NCBI GenBank assembly: GCA_000717735.1
Contig: JOBE01000025.1
Location: 29,681-93,680, forward strand
DNA from: Streptomyces griseoluteus
GTDB taxonomy: Bacteria > Actinomycetota > Actinomycetes > Streptomycetales > Streptomycetaceae
Reading direction: 5' to 3'
DNA: 64,000 nt
In this document: positions 48,672 to 58,566 of the stretch, piece by piece
Layout of the letters: every line of letters begins with the position of its first letter
Numbering within the stretch: position 1 is the stretch's first letter
The notes under the pieces: model-generated
Seen by the model: the letters and a program-made list of their open reading frames with translations, nothing else
Told to the model about the DNA's origin: nothing
Database searches by the model: none
Program-made: the position numbers and the translations under genes

Positions 48672-51623
48672 TCATGGGGCCACGAGGAGCTCCGCCACCG
48701 CGTGGGCCGTGGCCGGGTGGCGGGCCGTCAGGGACGGCGCGCGCCCCGCCGGGGCGGTCGCCGCCCAGGGTTCCGCGCAGCCGAGGAGGTCCGCCACGGC
48801 GTCGCAGGCGGCCCGGTGGGCGGAGAGCAGTGCCACGCCCGTCGGGCCGGCGGCCCGTCCGTCCGCCGGTGCCCAGGCGTCCCCGGCGCCCACGAGGTCC
48901 GCCACCGCGTCGCACGTCTCCGGGTACCGGGCGAGCAGCGTCGCCCCGCGTGCCGCGCCGGACGACGGGAGGGGACGCACCTCCGGCTGTGCGCGCCACG
49001 GCGGGACCCAGGCGTCCAGGGCCGCGAGCCGCGCCGGGAAGATCCGTCCCGCCTCGCGGATGAGCAGGGGTGCCAGCTCCGCGGCGTTGGACCGCAGGGT
49101 GGTGATGAGGATCGGCAGCCAGGGCAGCAACACGGCGTCCGGCAGCCTGCCGAAGGCGTTCGACACGGCTTCCACCACCACGTCCGCGAGCCCCGGCACC
49201 GGCTCGAGGGCGTGCACGAAACCGCTGAGGTAGCGCGGGTAGGAGGGCACCACCAGGGGGTTGGCGAGGAGTTCGTCGCAGCGGGCGCGCAGCTCGCCCC
49301 TGGAGAGGGTGCCGAGCTGGACCTGCGCGGCCCACAGGAGTGCCGTCTTCGCCTGGTCCCCCGGGTGCGACTGCGCCACCGCCAGTTCCAGCTGCGTCCG
49401 GTCGCAGCCCAGGGAGAGGGCCAGGCTCTCCATGCCGAACAGGAAGCCCAGCATCGCGGCCACCTGCCCCACGGTCGCGTCCTCGTCGCGGAACGCCGTC
49501 GGCAGCAGCGTGCAGTAGTGGGCGTATCCGGCTCTGACGAAGGACTCGATCCACGGCGGCAGCACCGGTTCCGCGGTGCGGTAGTACGCCAGGAGGCCGC
49601 GTACCCTGCGGAGCACCTCCGGCGCCCCGTCCACGCTGCGCTCGCCCGCGAGGACCTCGAGCGCGCGGGTGCCGAGTTCGTCGGCGAGGCGCCGGCCGCC
49701 GAGGTACAGGGTCGCGTCCTCGACGGCGGCGAGGACCTGCGCCGTGGTGGCCTGGGACCCGTACGCGGTGCGGCGCAGGCGCTGCTCCAGTACCTGCTCC
49801 AGGCTCACGCCCTCGTAGCCGAGTTCGATGAGGGCCCGCTGGTGGGTGCCGAGGGAGAGGTCCCACGATTCCTGGATGGACCGCTCGCCGAGCCGCCGCT
49901 CCCCCATCACCGGGCGCGCGGCGCCCGGCGGAAGGAGGCGGCGAAGCATCCACAGCACGTCCGAGCAGGACCTCAGGTCCGGCTCGGACGCCATGTCGAG
50001 CAGGGCCCGGCGTACTCCGCGCTGCTGCAGGTTCAGTTCCAGGGGTGCGAGCCGGTCGTGCACGTCGCGGGCGAGGGGCGGCAGCGCGTCGTAGCCGACC
50101 TGCCCGATCCGGTCTCCGCCCATCATGATCTCGACGAGCCGGCGCACGTCCCGGCGGCCGGGGACGGTGTCCTTCTCGATGCAGGTGACCGCCGCGTCCT
50201 GGAAGTCGTACGGCGTGGGCTTGGCCCGGTCCCGCATGGCGGCGAGCAGGATCGACGTCTCGAAGACGGCGATGGCGTCGGCGGTGGAGGCGAGGTAGCC
50301 GTTGCGGCGGGCGGCGCGGACGATGTCCACGGACCAGCCGAGCAGTTCCGCCTCGTCGAGGGTGTGCAGGGCAGGGGGCCGCTGGAGGAAGCCCGAGAGC
50401 CGGTCCTCGGTGGCCTCGGGTGCGGGTGCGGGCAGGGGTGCCCGCGCCGCGGTCTTCGCCGGGCGCGGCTTCTTCGTGCCGGCCTGGCCTTCCAGGCGGT
50501 ACGGCTTGACCCGGGTGCGCTTGAGGTTCTTCGCCCATTCGGTCGCGGCGATGGAGACGGAGCCGGCGGCGAGGCCGAACTGCGCCTCGATCGCCGTGTG
50601 GCTGGAGGGGATCAGCCCGTACTGCCAGGTCGTGGCGGTGCGCGGGGAGATCGTGAAGTCGCCGGTGCCGTGGACGCCGAACTCGTCGACGCGGCTGGCC
50701 GCGTGGAAGGCGCCGCACACGTAGAGGCAGTCGGCCGGGTCGGTGCCGGTCGCGGCGAGGTGCTCGCGCATCCGGGTCCACATGTAGCGCTCGCGGTCCT
50801 CGTCGACGCGCACCCGGTCCCCCTGGCCGGGGGCGAGGCGCCGGAACAGGCTGCCGATGAGGAACATGACCTGGCGGTAGGTGTCGTGGTCGCTGTCGCC
50901 GAGGGGGACCTCGACGTACTGGTGCCACCATTCGGACCAGTGCCGCACCTTGCCGTGCCGCAGCAGGTGCTGCTCCAGTTCGGCGAAGCGGGGCCGCAGG
51001 TCGCCGATCTCGACGCCGACGGCTTCGCCGTGGAGGGCGGCCTCGGGCTCGGTGGACGGCTCCGCGAGCGGCTCCGCGGCTTCGGCGGACGGCTTCCCGG
51101 ACTGTTCGTGCCGGGTGTCCCACTGGAAGACGTGGTCGGAGGAGCGGTCGACGAGGACCAGTTCCACGCCGGGGGTGTCGAGTGCGTAGGCGACGGCCTG
51201 GTACTCGGCGGAGGCCTCGGTGATCGGCGCGACGACGGAGAGCGGGGCCCAGTCGGGCGGGAAGCCCTCGATGTCGCTCGCGAAGGCCTGCACGGCGACC
51301 GGCAGCCGGCAGTTGCGCAGCTCGGTGAGGAGCGGTGCCATGTCCTCGCACAGCTCCAGGTAGACGACCTTGGGCTGCTTCTCGCGCAGCCTGCGGGCCA
51401 TGGCGAGGGCGGAGGCGGGTGAGTGGTGGCAGACGGGGAAGATCTCCAGCGGTTCGGCGGCGGCGCGGTCGACGTCGTCGACCATGCCGAGCAGGATGCC
51501 TTCCAGGGCGTCCTGGCCTCCCGCGAACTCGGCCGCCGCGTCGTGGAGTTGTCCCCGCAGAGCGGCGAAGGGCGGTGGGGCGGGCCGCTCGGGGACGGCC
51601 GTGGTCTCCGGGGTCCCGGTCAT
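48672..51623 (-). CDS. DUF5682 (YehM-like) protein, last gene of the MoxR-VWA unit
   Basis: Protein of 983 residues. EIFPVCHHSPASALAMARRL and KVVYLELCEDMAPLLTEL open the DUF5682 domain. DCLYVCGAFHAASRVDEFG and QYGLIPSSHTAIEAQFG are further conserved blocks. The early HHSP and later GAFHA blocks recall TraB/EreA-like hydrolase motifs. The last ~110 residues hold three related repeats (RYPETCDAVADLVGAGDAW, AHRAACDAVADLLGCAEPW, RHPATAHAVAELL). ATG 51623 overlaps the AAA+ stop (ATGA). E. coli YehM belongs to the same family in a similar cluster. Biochemical function unknown. Confidence 0.88.
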   Translation of the reverse strand: MTGTPETTAVPERPAPPPFAALRGQLHDAAAEFAGGQDALEGILLGMVDDVDRAAAEPLEIFPVCHHSPASALAMARRLREKQPKVVYLELCEDMAPLLTELRNCRLPVAVQAFASDIEGFPPDWAPLSVVAPITEASAEYQAVAYALDTPGVELVLVDRSSDHVFQWDTRHEQSGKPSAEAAEPLAEPSTEPEAALHGEAVGVEIGDLRPRFAELEQHLLRHGKVRHWSEWWHQYVEVPLGDSDHDTYRQVMFLIGSLFRRLAPGQGDRVRVDEDRERYMWTRMREHLAATGTDPADCLYVCGAFHAASRVDEFGVHGTGDFTISPRTATTWQYGLIPSSHTAIEAQFGLAAGSVSIAATEWAKNLKRTRVKPYRLEGQAGTKKPRPAKTAARAPLPAPAPEATEDRLSGFLQRPPALHTLDEAELLGWSVDIVRAARRNGYLASTADAIAVFETSILLAAMRDRAKPTPYDFQDAAVTCIEKDTVPGRRDVRRLVEIMMGGDRIGQVGYDALPPLARDVHDRLAPLELNLQQRGVRRALLDMASEPDLRSCSDVLWMLRRLLPPGAARPVMGERRLGERSIQESWDLSLGTHQRALIELGYEGVSLEQVLEQRLRRTAYGSQATTAQVLAAVEDATLYLGGRRLADELGTRALEVLAGERSVDGAPEVLRRVRGLLAYYRTAEPVLPPWIESFVRAGYAHYCTLLPTAFRDEDATVGQVAAMLGFLFGMESLALSLGCDRTQLELAVAQSHPGDQAKTALLWAAQVQLGTLSRGELRARCDELLANPLVVPSYPRYLSGFVHALEPVPGLADVVVEAVSNAFGRLPDAVLLPWLPILITTLRSNAAELAPLLIREAGRIFPARLAALDAWVPPWRAQPEVRPLPSSGAARGATLLARYPETCDAVADLVGAGDAWAPADGRAAGPTGVALLSAHRAACDAVADLLGCAEPWAATAPAGRAPSLTARHPATAHAVAELLVAP

Positions 51624-52741
51624 GACAGCTTGGCGATCGCGTCGCGGCCGCCCTCCAGGAACTCGGGCCAGGAGCCGCCCTCCTCCTTGCCGCGCGGCTC
51701 GACGACGCCGTGCAGGTACTTGTTGAGGATGGCGAGGTCCTCGGGCTCGCGGCGGGCCAGGGTGCCGACGAGCGAGGCGGCGAGGGCGCGGGCCGTCAGG
51801 GTCCGCTCGCCGAAGAAGTCGCTGTGCAGGACCGCGTCCTCCAGGACGCCGATCTGTTCGGCGGTGGAGAGGGCGGACTCCAGCTTCTCCTCGTCGCTGC
51901 CGGCCGCGGCGGCGGAGGCCCGCAGATCGGCGAAGCTCTGGAGGAGGACGTCGAGGAGGGTGGGGGGCACGTCCAGCTCGATGGAGTGTCGTCGGAGCAG
52001 TTCCTCGGTGCGGAAGCGGACGATCTCCGCCTCGCTGTTCCTGTTGGTGACGACCGGGATGCGGACGAAGTTGAAGCGGCGCTTGAGTGCGGAGGAGAGG
52101 TCGTTGACGCCCCTGTCGCGGCTGTTGGCGGTGGCGATGACCGAGAAGCCGGGCTTCGCGAACACGATGTTCTCGCCGCCGGCGCCGTCGAGTTCCGGGA
52201 CCGAGATGTACTTCTCGGAGAGGATCGAGATGAGCGCGTCCTGGACGTCGCTGGTGGAGCGGGTCAGCTCCTCGAAGCGGCCGATGGTGCCGGTCTCCAT
52301 CGCGGTCATGATCGGCGAGGGGATCATCGACTCGCGGGACTGGCCCTTGGCGATGACCATGGACACGTTCCAGGAGTACTTGATGTGGTCCTCCGTGGTG
52401 CCCGCGGTGCCCTGGACGACCTGGGTGGAGTTGCGGCTGATCGCGGCGGAGAGGAGTTCGGCGAGCCAGCTCTTGCCGGTGCCGGGGTCGCCGATGAGGA
52501 GCAGGCCCCGGTCGGAGGCAAGGGTGACGATGGAGCGCTCGACGAAGCTGCGGTCGCCGAACCACTTCTGCGACACCTCCCGGTCCAGGCCGTCGGCGCG
52601 CTCGGAGCCGAGGACGAACAGGCGGACCATCTTCGGTGAGAGGCGCCAGGAGAACGGCTTGGGGCTGTCGTCGATCGACTCCAGCCAGTCGAGTTCCTCG
52701 GCGTACTTGATCTCGGCGGGAGCGCGGAGCAGGTCGGACAT
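51620..52741 (-). CDS. MoxR-type AAA+ ATPase (YehL-like)
   Basis: Protein of 373 residues. Walker A is LLLIGDPGTGKSWLAELLSA. The Walker B/sensor region has TGTIGRFEELTRSTSDVQDALI, then SVIATANSRDRGVNDLSSALKRRF, the MoxR sensor 1 and arginine-finger parts. It should form a hexamer that remodels a partner, here most likely the VWA protein encoded 22 bp upstream. ATG 52741 follows GAAAGGC. Confidence 0.93.
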   Translation of the reverse strand: MSDLLRAPAEIKYAEELDWLESIDDSPKPFSWRLSPKMVRLFVLGSERADGLDREVSQKWFGDRSFVERSIVTLASDRGLLLIGDPGTGKSWLAELLSAAISRNSTQVVQGTAGTTEDHIKYSWNVSMVIAKGQSRESMIPSPIMTAMETGTIGRFEELTRSTSDVQDALISILSEKYISVPELDGAGGENIVFAKPGFSVIATANSRDRGVNDLSSALKRRFNFVRIPVVTNRNSEAEIVRFRTEELLRRHSIELDVPPTLLDVLLQSFADLRASAAAAGSDEEKLESALSTAEQIGVLEDAVLHSDFFGERTLTARALAASLVGTLARREPEDLAILNKYLHGVVEPRGKEEGGSWPEFLEGGRDAIAKLS

Positions 52742-52763
52742 GTGAGGGGCCTTTCTGGGCGTC

Positions 52764-54083
52764 TCAGGTGAGGAAGGTCTTGAGCTCGTGCACGAGCTTG
52801 TCGATGTGGCCGGAGATCACCGGGGTGCCGAGCGCCTTGAAGCGCTCACGGAACCAGGGGTTGACCTCCTGCCGTCCGGAGCTGGTCACCGATCCGACGG
52901 GGATGAACCGGACGCCGGAGCGGTGGACCGCTTCGATGCCCTCGAACAGGGGCTGTGAGCGGGAGAACTCGTAGAAGTCGGAGATCCAGACCATGACGGT
53001 GTTCTTCGGTTCGGCGATCTTCGGCCGTGCCATCGCCATCGCCACCGGCCCGTCGTTGCCGCCGCCGAGGTTGGTGCGCAGGAGCACGTCGAAGGGGTCG
53101 TGCACCCAGGGCGTGAGGTCGATGGCCCGGGTGTCGTACGCGATGAGGTGGACGTCGACCTTCGGCAGTCCGGCGAAGATCGAGGCGAGGATGGTGCAGT
53201 TGACCATCGAGTCGACCATGGAGCCCGACTGGTCCACGACCACGATCAGCCGCTGGGGCGTGGTCCTGCGGACGGTCTGCCGGTAGTAGAGGCGATCGAC
53301 GTAGAGCCGCTCCTCCTCGGGGCTCCAGTTGGTGAGGTTCTTCCAGATGGTGCGGTCGAGGTCGAGGTTGCGGAAGACGCGCTTGGGCGGGACCGAGCGG
53401 TCGAGGTCCCCGACGGTGGCCTTCTCCACCTGGGTGCGGAGCACCTGGGCGACCTCGTCGACGTAACGGCGGATGAGGGACTTGGCGTTGGCCAGCGCGA
53501 TGCCGGACAGGTTGCCCTTGTCGCGGAGGAGTTGTTCGATCAGCGACATGCTGGGGGTGAGCCGGGCGGCGAGTTCGGGGTCGGCCAGGACCTCCCGCAG
53601 GCGCATGCGGCTGACGAGGTCGGCCTCGACGGCGCCGAGTTCGGGTCCGAGGCCGCCGGCGAGCGCGCCGGCCCCCTGGCCGCCGCGCAGTCCGCCGGGC
53701 GGGCAGCCGAGTGCCCGCTCCAGCCGGCCGGCGTCCGACTGCCAGCGGGCCAGCTGTCCGGCGGACACCGCTCCCGATCCGGTGGCGAAGACGTTGAGCA
53801 GCAGCTTCGACGCGAGCGCGGCACGCCGCACCTCGGCCGCCCGGTCGCGCGCGCCGTCCGGCTCGGGCTCCGGCGTCATGAGCCCGTCGAACTCGTCGGC
53901 CAGTTCCGGATGGCGCTGTACGACGGATTCGACGGAGGTGCCGGGGTCGAGGAGCGCCGGCGGCAGGCCGATGTCCTCGACGACGGCGAGGCTCGCCGAT
54001 TCGAGGGCGGCCTGCTCCTGGGGGTCGAAGAGGCGGGCGAGGAGCCGCCAGTAGAGGACCTGGCGGCGGTTGTCGTCGCTCAT
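52764..54083 (-). CDS. VWA-domain protein (YehP-like)
   Basis: Protein of 439 residues. The N-terminal ~230 residues are helical (RQVLYWRLLARLFD, TPSMSLIEQLLRDKGNLSG). The C-terminal von Willebrand A domain has the metal site D-Q-S-G-S (LIVVVDQSGSMVDSMVN), a Thr in LLRTNLGGGNDG and Asp in VMVWISDFYEF. It pairs with the MoxR ATPase as in other MoxR-VWA chaperone systems. ATG 54083 overlaps the previous stop (ATGA). Confidence 0.92.
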   Translation of the reverse strand: MSDDNRRQVLYWRLLARLFDPQEQAALESASLAVVEDIGLPPALLDPGTSVESVVQRHPELADEFDGLMTPEPEPDGARDRAAEVRRAALASKLLLNVFATGSGAVSAGQLARWQSDAGRLERALGCPPGGLRGGQGAGALAGGLGPELGAVEADLVSRMRLREVLADPELAARLTPSMSLIEQLLRDKGNLSGIALANAKSLIRRYVDEVAQVLRTQVEKATVGDLDRSVPPKRVFRNLDLDRTIWKNLTNWSPEEERLYVDRLYYRQTVRRTTPQRLIVVVDQSGSMVDSMVNCTILASIFAGLPKVDVHLIAYDTRAIDLTPWVHDPFDVLLRTNLGGGNDGPVAMAMARPKIAEPKNTVMVWISDFYEFSRSQPLFEGIEAVHRSGVRFIPVGSVTSSGRQEVNPWFRERFKALGTPVISGHIDKLVHELKTFLT

Positions 54084-55474
54084 TTCCGCAGCAGCTTTCC
54101 GGCTCGTTCGCGCAGGACGGCGACGGAGTCGGTGGCCGCCTTCTCCGCGCGTGCGCCGACTTTGTCGGTGGTGCCCCCGGCCCATGCGCCGGCGTGGACG
54201 GCGACGGTCTTCTTCCGGACGGTCGTCTCCACGGCGAGGGGCTGGAGGACGAACTCGCCCGCGTCCCAGCGGAGCAGGCCCAGGCAGGCCCCGGACGCGG
54301 CGACGGTCTCCGGGCTGAGCGGGCTCGCGGCGGGGACGCGCGCGGTGTCGACGGCCAGCCGGTGTCCGGCGACCGTGAAGGTCAGCGGCCCGTCGTCCTC
54401 GCGCTCCGCCGTGTAGCCCTCGACGAGGACGGGGACGGCGATGCCGACGGGGTGACGGTCCAGTGGGGCGGTCTCCGGGTCGGTGGCGGTGGACAGGATC
54501 ACCCGGGCGGTGGCGAAGGGGTCGGCGAACTCCCCGGTGCGGGCCCGCTCGTCGTCCCAGACGAGGTCGCCTTCGGCGGTGACGGGCATGGCGTCGAGCT
54601 CGACGGCGCGGCCCTCCCCCACCGCGCCGAGCAGCGACATCCGCGGCCGGAGGAGCTGCCACAGGCCGGCGCCGACGACGGTGTCGGGCTTGGGCGCGGA
54701 GACCGCCGCCCGGACCAGGCGCGGCGCCGAGCCGTCGGAGGGCTCCAGGACCGCGTGGACCTGGGCCTGCACGGCGGTCGCGTGCTCCTGTACGTCCACT
54801 CCCAGTGGCAGCAGGCGGCCGGTCACCGTGTCCGCGGCGGGGGTCCGGGCGGCGCCGGGCAGGGTGAGGAGCAGGGCGCGCGTCCACAGGTCGGCCCAGC
54901 GGCGCACCGGGACGTGTTCCAGGGTGGCTCCTGGGCAGGATGCGGCGAGTTCGGCGGCGAAGCCGTCGAGGAGGGTCGCCTGGCGGCGCAGCCGGGGGTC
55001 CGGCAGCATCGCGGAGACGACGGGTCCCGCTCCGGCGACCAGTTCGTGGTCGATGCCCTGCCAGCCGGCGCGGGCGAGGTCGCACAGCCAGGCGCGGGCG
55101 GCGGCGAGCACGTTCGCCCCGGGGGCGTCCGCCGGGGTGTCCCGGGTGCTCCGCTCGGCGCGCGGCCGGCCGGTGACGTCCGCGACGCGGTCCGTGAGCG
55201 CGTCGTGCACGGAACCCATGAGGGCGGTGCGGGCGGCGGCGAGCGCGACGAGGTGGTCCTCGCCCGCTGCGCCCGCCGCGGCCTTGTCGGCCGCCTCGGG
55301 CACCAGCGAGGCCAGCGGTGTGCCGGCGACGAAGTGCGCGAGCGCCGCGAGGCCGGCGGCCTGCGCGGGCTGCGGCCGGAGCAGTCCGGCGACGAGTACC
55401 CGGTCGAAGGCGTCGACGGCGGCCAGTGCCTCGTCGAGCCCGTCCACGGGGTCGGTGAGCAGGTCCGTACGCAT
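54080..55474 (-). CDS. Unrecognised protein of the MoxR-VWA unit
   Basis: Protein of 464 residues; ATG 55474 shares its last base with the stop of the SWIM gene. Helical N-terminal half (DEALAAVDAFDRVLVAGLL, ALMGSVHDALTDRVADV), a middle mixed region and a strand-rich end (FVLQPLAVETTVRKKTVAVH). It ends in Lys/Arg-rich LRERAGKLLRK. No motif is recognised. Its fixed place between SWIM and VWA genes, with overlaps on both sides, makes it an integral component. Confidence 0.85.
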   Translation of the reverse strand: MRTDLLTDPVDGLDEALAAVDAFDRVLVAGLLRPQPAQAAGLAALAHFVAGTPLASLVPEAADKAAAGAAGEDHLVALAAARTALMGSVHDALTDRVADVTGRPRAERSTRDTPADAPGANVLAAARAWLCDLARAGWQGIDHELVAGAGPVVSAMLPDPRLRRQATLLDGFAAELAASCPGATLEHVPVRRWADLWTRALLLTLPGAARTPAADTVTGRLLPLGVDVQEHATAVQAQVHAVLEPSDGSAPRLVRAAVSAPKPDTVVGAGLWQLLRPRMSLLGAVGEGRAVELDAMPVTAEGDLVWDDERARTGEFADPFATARVILSTATDPETAPLDRHPVGIAVPVLVEGYTAEREDDGPLTFTVAGHRLAVDTARVPAASPLSPETVAASGACLGLLRWDAGEFVLQPLAVETTVRKKTVAVHAGAWAGGTTDKVGARAEKAATDSVAVLRERAGKLLRK

Positions 55475-55995
55475 CAGGCGGCCGTCCTCGTCGCGGGGAA
55501 CCACTGCATCTCGGGCAACGGAGCGGTGGTGGGCTCCAGTTCGAGATAGGCGAGGTGCCGGAGGAACCTGCTGAACACCGGGGCGGCGGCCGAGGCGTCG
55601 CCCTGCTCGGGGCGCGTGCCGGTCATCACCGAGACGAGCGCCTCGGCGTCGGGCTCGCCGCCCGGCGTCTCAGCCTTGAGGTACCGGGCGACGCGCTCGG
55701 CGCCGTACTGCAGGACCGCCTCGCCGACGAGGGCGCGGATGTGGTTGCAGAAGGTGCCGCGCGCGCCGCCGCAGGGGCGGTTGTTGTTGGTGCTGCACGC
55801 GAACGCGTACGATTCCGCGGCGATCGAGGACACGTACACGCGCCCTATGTCGGACCCGCTGGACACGACGCCCTGCAACCGTCCGTCGGCCAGTTCCACG
55901 AACGGCACCTTGGCGAGTTTCCGCGGTCGCGCGGGCGGTACCACCCGCGCCGTACTCGACCTCTCCCAGACCGGCAACGTACCTCTCCCATGCAC
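55474..55995 (-). CDS. SWIM zinc-finger protein, first gene of the MoxR-VWA unit
   Basis: Protein of 173 residues. The SWIM-type ligands are C-x7-C in FACSTNNNRPC and C-x-H in GTFCNHIRALV, preceded by the usual GSDIGRVYVSSIAAESYA strands. SWIM domains bind nucleic acid or proteins. The proposed GTG 55995 has no clear ribosome site, so the N-terminus (about 25 residues) is uncertain. bglC lies 126 bp upstream on the same strand. The YehQ protein of the E. coli cluster also carries a SWIM domain, though much longer. Confidence 0.85.
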   Translation of the reverse strand: MHGRGTLPVWERSSTARVVPPARPRKLAKVPFVELADGRLQGVVSSGSDIGRVYVSSIAAESYAFACSTNNNRPCGGARGTFCNHIRALVGEAVLQYGAERVARYLKAETPGGEPDAEALVSVMTGTRPEQGDASAAAPVFSRFLRHLAYLELEPTTAPLPEMQWFPATRTAA

Positions 55996-56121
55996 GTCGA
56001 AGGGGATGTTCCCGCCGTTGCGGCGGAACGGGAACGAACTTATCCCCGCCCACTGACAACGGATCGGAACAGTCCCCCTGGCCGGGGAGCGCCGCGTACG
56101 GTCATCGCCTCCCGGAGGGGC

Positions 56122-57585
56122 TCAGAGGTGCGGGACCGAGTTCGCGCCGATGGCCCTGGCGTACCAGCGGGCGCTGGCCTTCGGGGTGCGCAACTGCGTG
56201 GCGTAGTCGACGTGGACGGCGCCGAAGCGCTTGTCGTAGCCGTAGGCCCACTCGAAGTTGTCGAGGAGCGACCAGAGGAAGTACCCGCGGACGTCGGCGC
56301 CGTCGGCGACGGCCTGGTGGACGGCGGCGAGGTGCCGGTGGAGGTAGTCGATCCGGTCGTGGTCACGGACCTGGCCGTCGGGCGTGGGGGCGTCGGGGAA
56401 GGCGGCGCCGTTCTCGGTGATCGCCAGGGGGAGGCCGGGGTGCGAGCGGGAGACGGCCATGAGGAGGTCGTACAGGCCGGTGGGGTCGATGGTCCAGCCC
56501 ATGTCGGTGGTGTCGCCGGGCGGGGCGTGGAAGTTGACGTCCGCGGAGCCGGGCCACGGGGAGTGGGCGCTCTCGCCGTGGGCGTGGTGGGCGGCGGCCG
56601 CTCCCGGCGTGGGCGCGGAGACGACGGCCGGGGTGTAGTAGTTGATGCCGAGGAGGTCGATGGGGGCGCCGATGGCCGCCTCGTCCCCCGGCCTGATCAG
56701 GGCGTTCCAGTCGACGACGTGCTCGGTGTCGGCGAGGAGGTCGGCGGGGTAGCCGCCGGAGAGCATCGGGCCGGTGAAGATCCGGTTGCCGACGGCGTCG
56801 ATGCGGCGGGCCGCGTCGAGGTCGGCGGGGTCGGCCGTGAGCGGGCGGACCTGGTGCAGGTTGAGGGAGACCGCGATCTGGGCGTGGGCGGGCAGGGTCG
56901 CGCGCAGGGCGGCGGTGGCGCGGCCGTGGGCGAGGTTGAGGTGGTGGGCGGCGCGCAGGGCGAGCGCGGGGTCGGTGCGGCCGGGGGCGTGGACGCCGGA
57001 GCCGTAGCCGAGGAAGGCCGAGCACCAGGGTTCGTTGAGGGTGGTCCACAGCGCGACCCGGTCGCCGAGGGCGTCGGCGGCCAGGGCGGCGTACTCGCCG
57101 AAGCGTTCGGCGGTCTCGCGTTCGGTCCAGCCGCCGCCGGAGCCGTCCGGGTGACCGGTCTCCAGCTCCTGGGGAAGGTCCCAGTGGTACAGGGTGGCGA
57201 CGGGCTGGATGCCCGCGTCGAGGAGTTCGTCGACGAGCCGGCGGTAGAAGTCGAGTCCGGCGGGGTTGGCGGGGCCGCGGCCGCCGGGCTGGACGCGGGG
57301 CCAGGACAGGGAGAAGCGGTAGGCCTGGAGGCCGAGGTGGGACATCAGGGTGACGTCGGTGCGGTAGCGGTGGTAGTGGTCGCAGGCGATGTCACCGGTG
57401 TCGCCGTTCGCGACCTTGCCGGGGGTGTGGGAGAAAGTGTCCCAGATGGAGGGGGTGCGGCCGTCCTCGGCGACGGCGCCCTCGATCTGATAGGCGGCGG
57501 TGGCCGCGCCCCACAGGAAGCCGGGCGGGAAGTGCAGCCGGTCGACGGCGGCGGAGGCGGTGACGGTGACGGGGGTTGTGGGCAT
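56122..57585 (-). CDS. bglC: GH1 beta-glucosidase of the ceb operon
   Basis: Protein of 487 residues. [20 protein letters not shown] is the GH1 opening. The acid/base Glu is in [19 protein letters not shown] and the nucleophile Glu in [36 protein letters not shown] is the C-terminal sugar-site signature. No signal peptide: it splits imported cellobiose and cellotriose in the cytoplasm. It is the last gene behind cebEFG (60 bp after cebG), as in other streptomycetes. The start ATG 57585 follows AAGGAG. Confidence 0.95.
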   Translation of the reverse strand: MPTTPVTVTASAAVDRLHFPPGFLWGAATAAYQIEGAVAEDGRTPSIWDTFSHTPGKVANGDTGDIACDHYHRYRTDVTLMSHLGLQAYRFSLSWPRVQPGGRGPANPAGLDFYRRLVDELLDAGIQPVATLYHWDLPQELETGHPDGSGGGWTERETAERFGEYAALAADALGDRVALWTTLNEPWCSAFLGYGSGVHAPGRTDPALALRAAHHLNLAHGRATAALRATLPAHAQIAVSLNLHQVRPLTADPADLDAARRIDAVGNRIFTGPMLSGGYPADLLADTEHVVDWNALIRPGDEAAIGAPIDLLGINYYTPAVVSAPTPGAAAAHHAHGESAHSPWPGSADVNFHAPPGDTTDMGWTIDPTGLYDLLMAVSRSHPGLPLAITENGAAFPDAPTPDGQVRDHDRIDYLHRHLAAVHQAVADGADVRGYFLWSLLDNFEWAYGYDKRFGAVHVDYATQLRTPKASARWYARAIGANSVPHL

Positions 57586-57644
57586 GACGGAGTACTCCTT
57601 CGGCGGAGGGTGTGGGACGAGGCGGGGGAGGAAGGCGGAGAGGG

Positions 57645-58553
57645 TCAGCCCTTGACGGCGCCCTGGGTGATGCCGCCGACGACGTGACGTCCGAAGAGGG
57701 CGAACACGAGCAGGAGCGGCAAGGTGCCCATGAGTGCTCCGGCGGTGATGACGGACCAGTCGGTGGACCAGCCGGTGCCGAGGCCGGCGAGGGCGACCTG
57801 GACGGTGGGGTTGGTGGAGCCGTTCATGACGATGATCGGCCAGAGGAAGTCGTTCCACGACTGGACGAAGGTCAGCATGCCCAGGACCGCCATCGCCGGT
57901 CGGGCGATGGGGAACACGACGTGCCAGATGACGCGCAGGGAGTTGGCGCCGTCGACGCGGGCGGCTTCCAGGAGTTCGGTGGGCAGCGCCTGGGAGAGGA
58001 ACTGCCGCATGAAGAAGACGCCGAAGGCGGTGACGAGCACGGGCAGGATCAGCGCCCCGAGGTGATTGCCGAGGCCCAGGTTCTTGGTCAGGATGAACAG
58101 GGGGACGACGCTGAGCTGCGCGGGCACGGCGAGAGTGGAGAGCACCAGGCCGAGCAGGACCTTCATGCCGCGGAAGCGGAGTTTGGCGAAGGCGAAGCCG
58201 GCGAGGACGGAGAAGGTCACCGTGCTGACGGTGACGGCCCCGGCGACGAGCGTGGAGTTGAGCAGGGCGACGCCCATGCCGCGCCCGCCGGCGTTGTGCC
58301 ACACGTAGGTGAGGTTCTTGAGCAGGTTGCCACCGGGCAGCATCGGCGGCGGGCTGGAGACGACCGCGTGGCTGTCGGTGGAGGCCGCGACCAGCGTCCA
58401 GTACAGGGGGAACAGCGACGCCAGGGCCGCGAGGCCCAGGACGATGTGGGCGAGCGGTCCGGCCCGGTGCTGGCCTCCGGCCCGGCCGGCGCGGGCGGAC
58501 GGTCGTCCCGCCGTGCGCTGACGGCCGGCGGGGACGGGTGTGGTGGTGGTCAT
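57645..58553 (-). CDS. cebG: Cellobiose ABC transporter permease CebG
   Basis: Protein of 302 residues, six TM helices, MalG-like. The cytoplasmic EAA loop is [20 protein letters not shown] with the following VFPIARP. It pairs with CebF to form the membrane channel. ATG 58553 lies 13 bp after the cebF stop. Energy in this family comes from the shared ATPase MsiK, encoded elsewhere; none is in the window. Confidence 0.93.
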   Translation of the reverse strand: MTTTTPVPAGRQRTAGRPSARAGRAGGQHRAGPLAHIVLGLAALASLFPLYWTLVAASTDSHAVVSSPPPMLPGGNLLKNLTYVWHNAGGRGMGVALLNSTLVAGAVTVSTVTFSVLAGFAFAKLRFRGMKVLLGLVLSTLAVPAQLSVVPLFILTKNLGLGNHLGALILPVLVTAFGVFFMRQFLSQALPTELLEAARVDGANSLRVIWHVVFPIARPAMAVLGMLTFVQSWNDFLWPIIVMNGSTNPTVQVALAGLGTGWSTDWSVITAGALMGTLPLLLVFALFGRHVVGGITQGAVKG

Positions 58554-58566
58554 GTCGTACTCCGGG

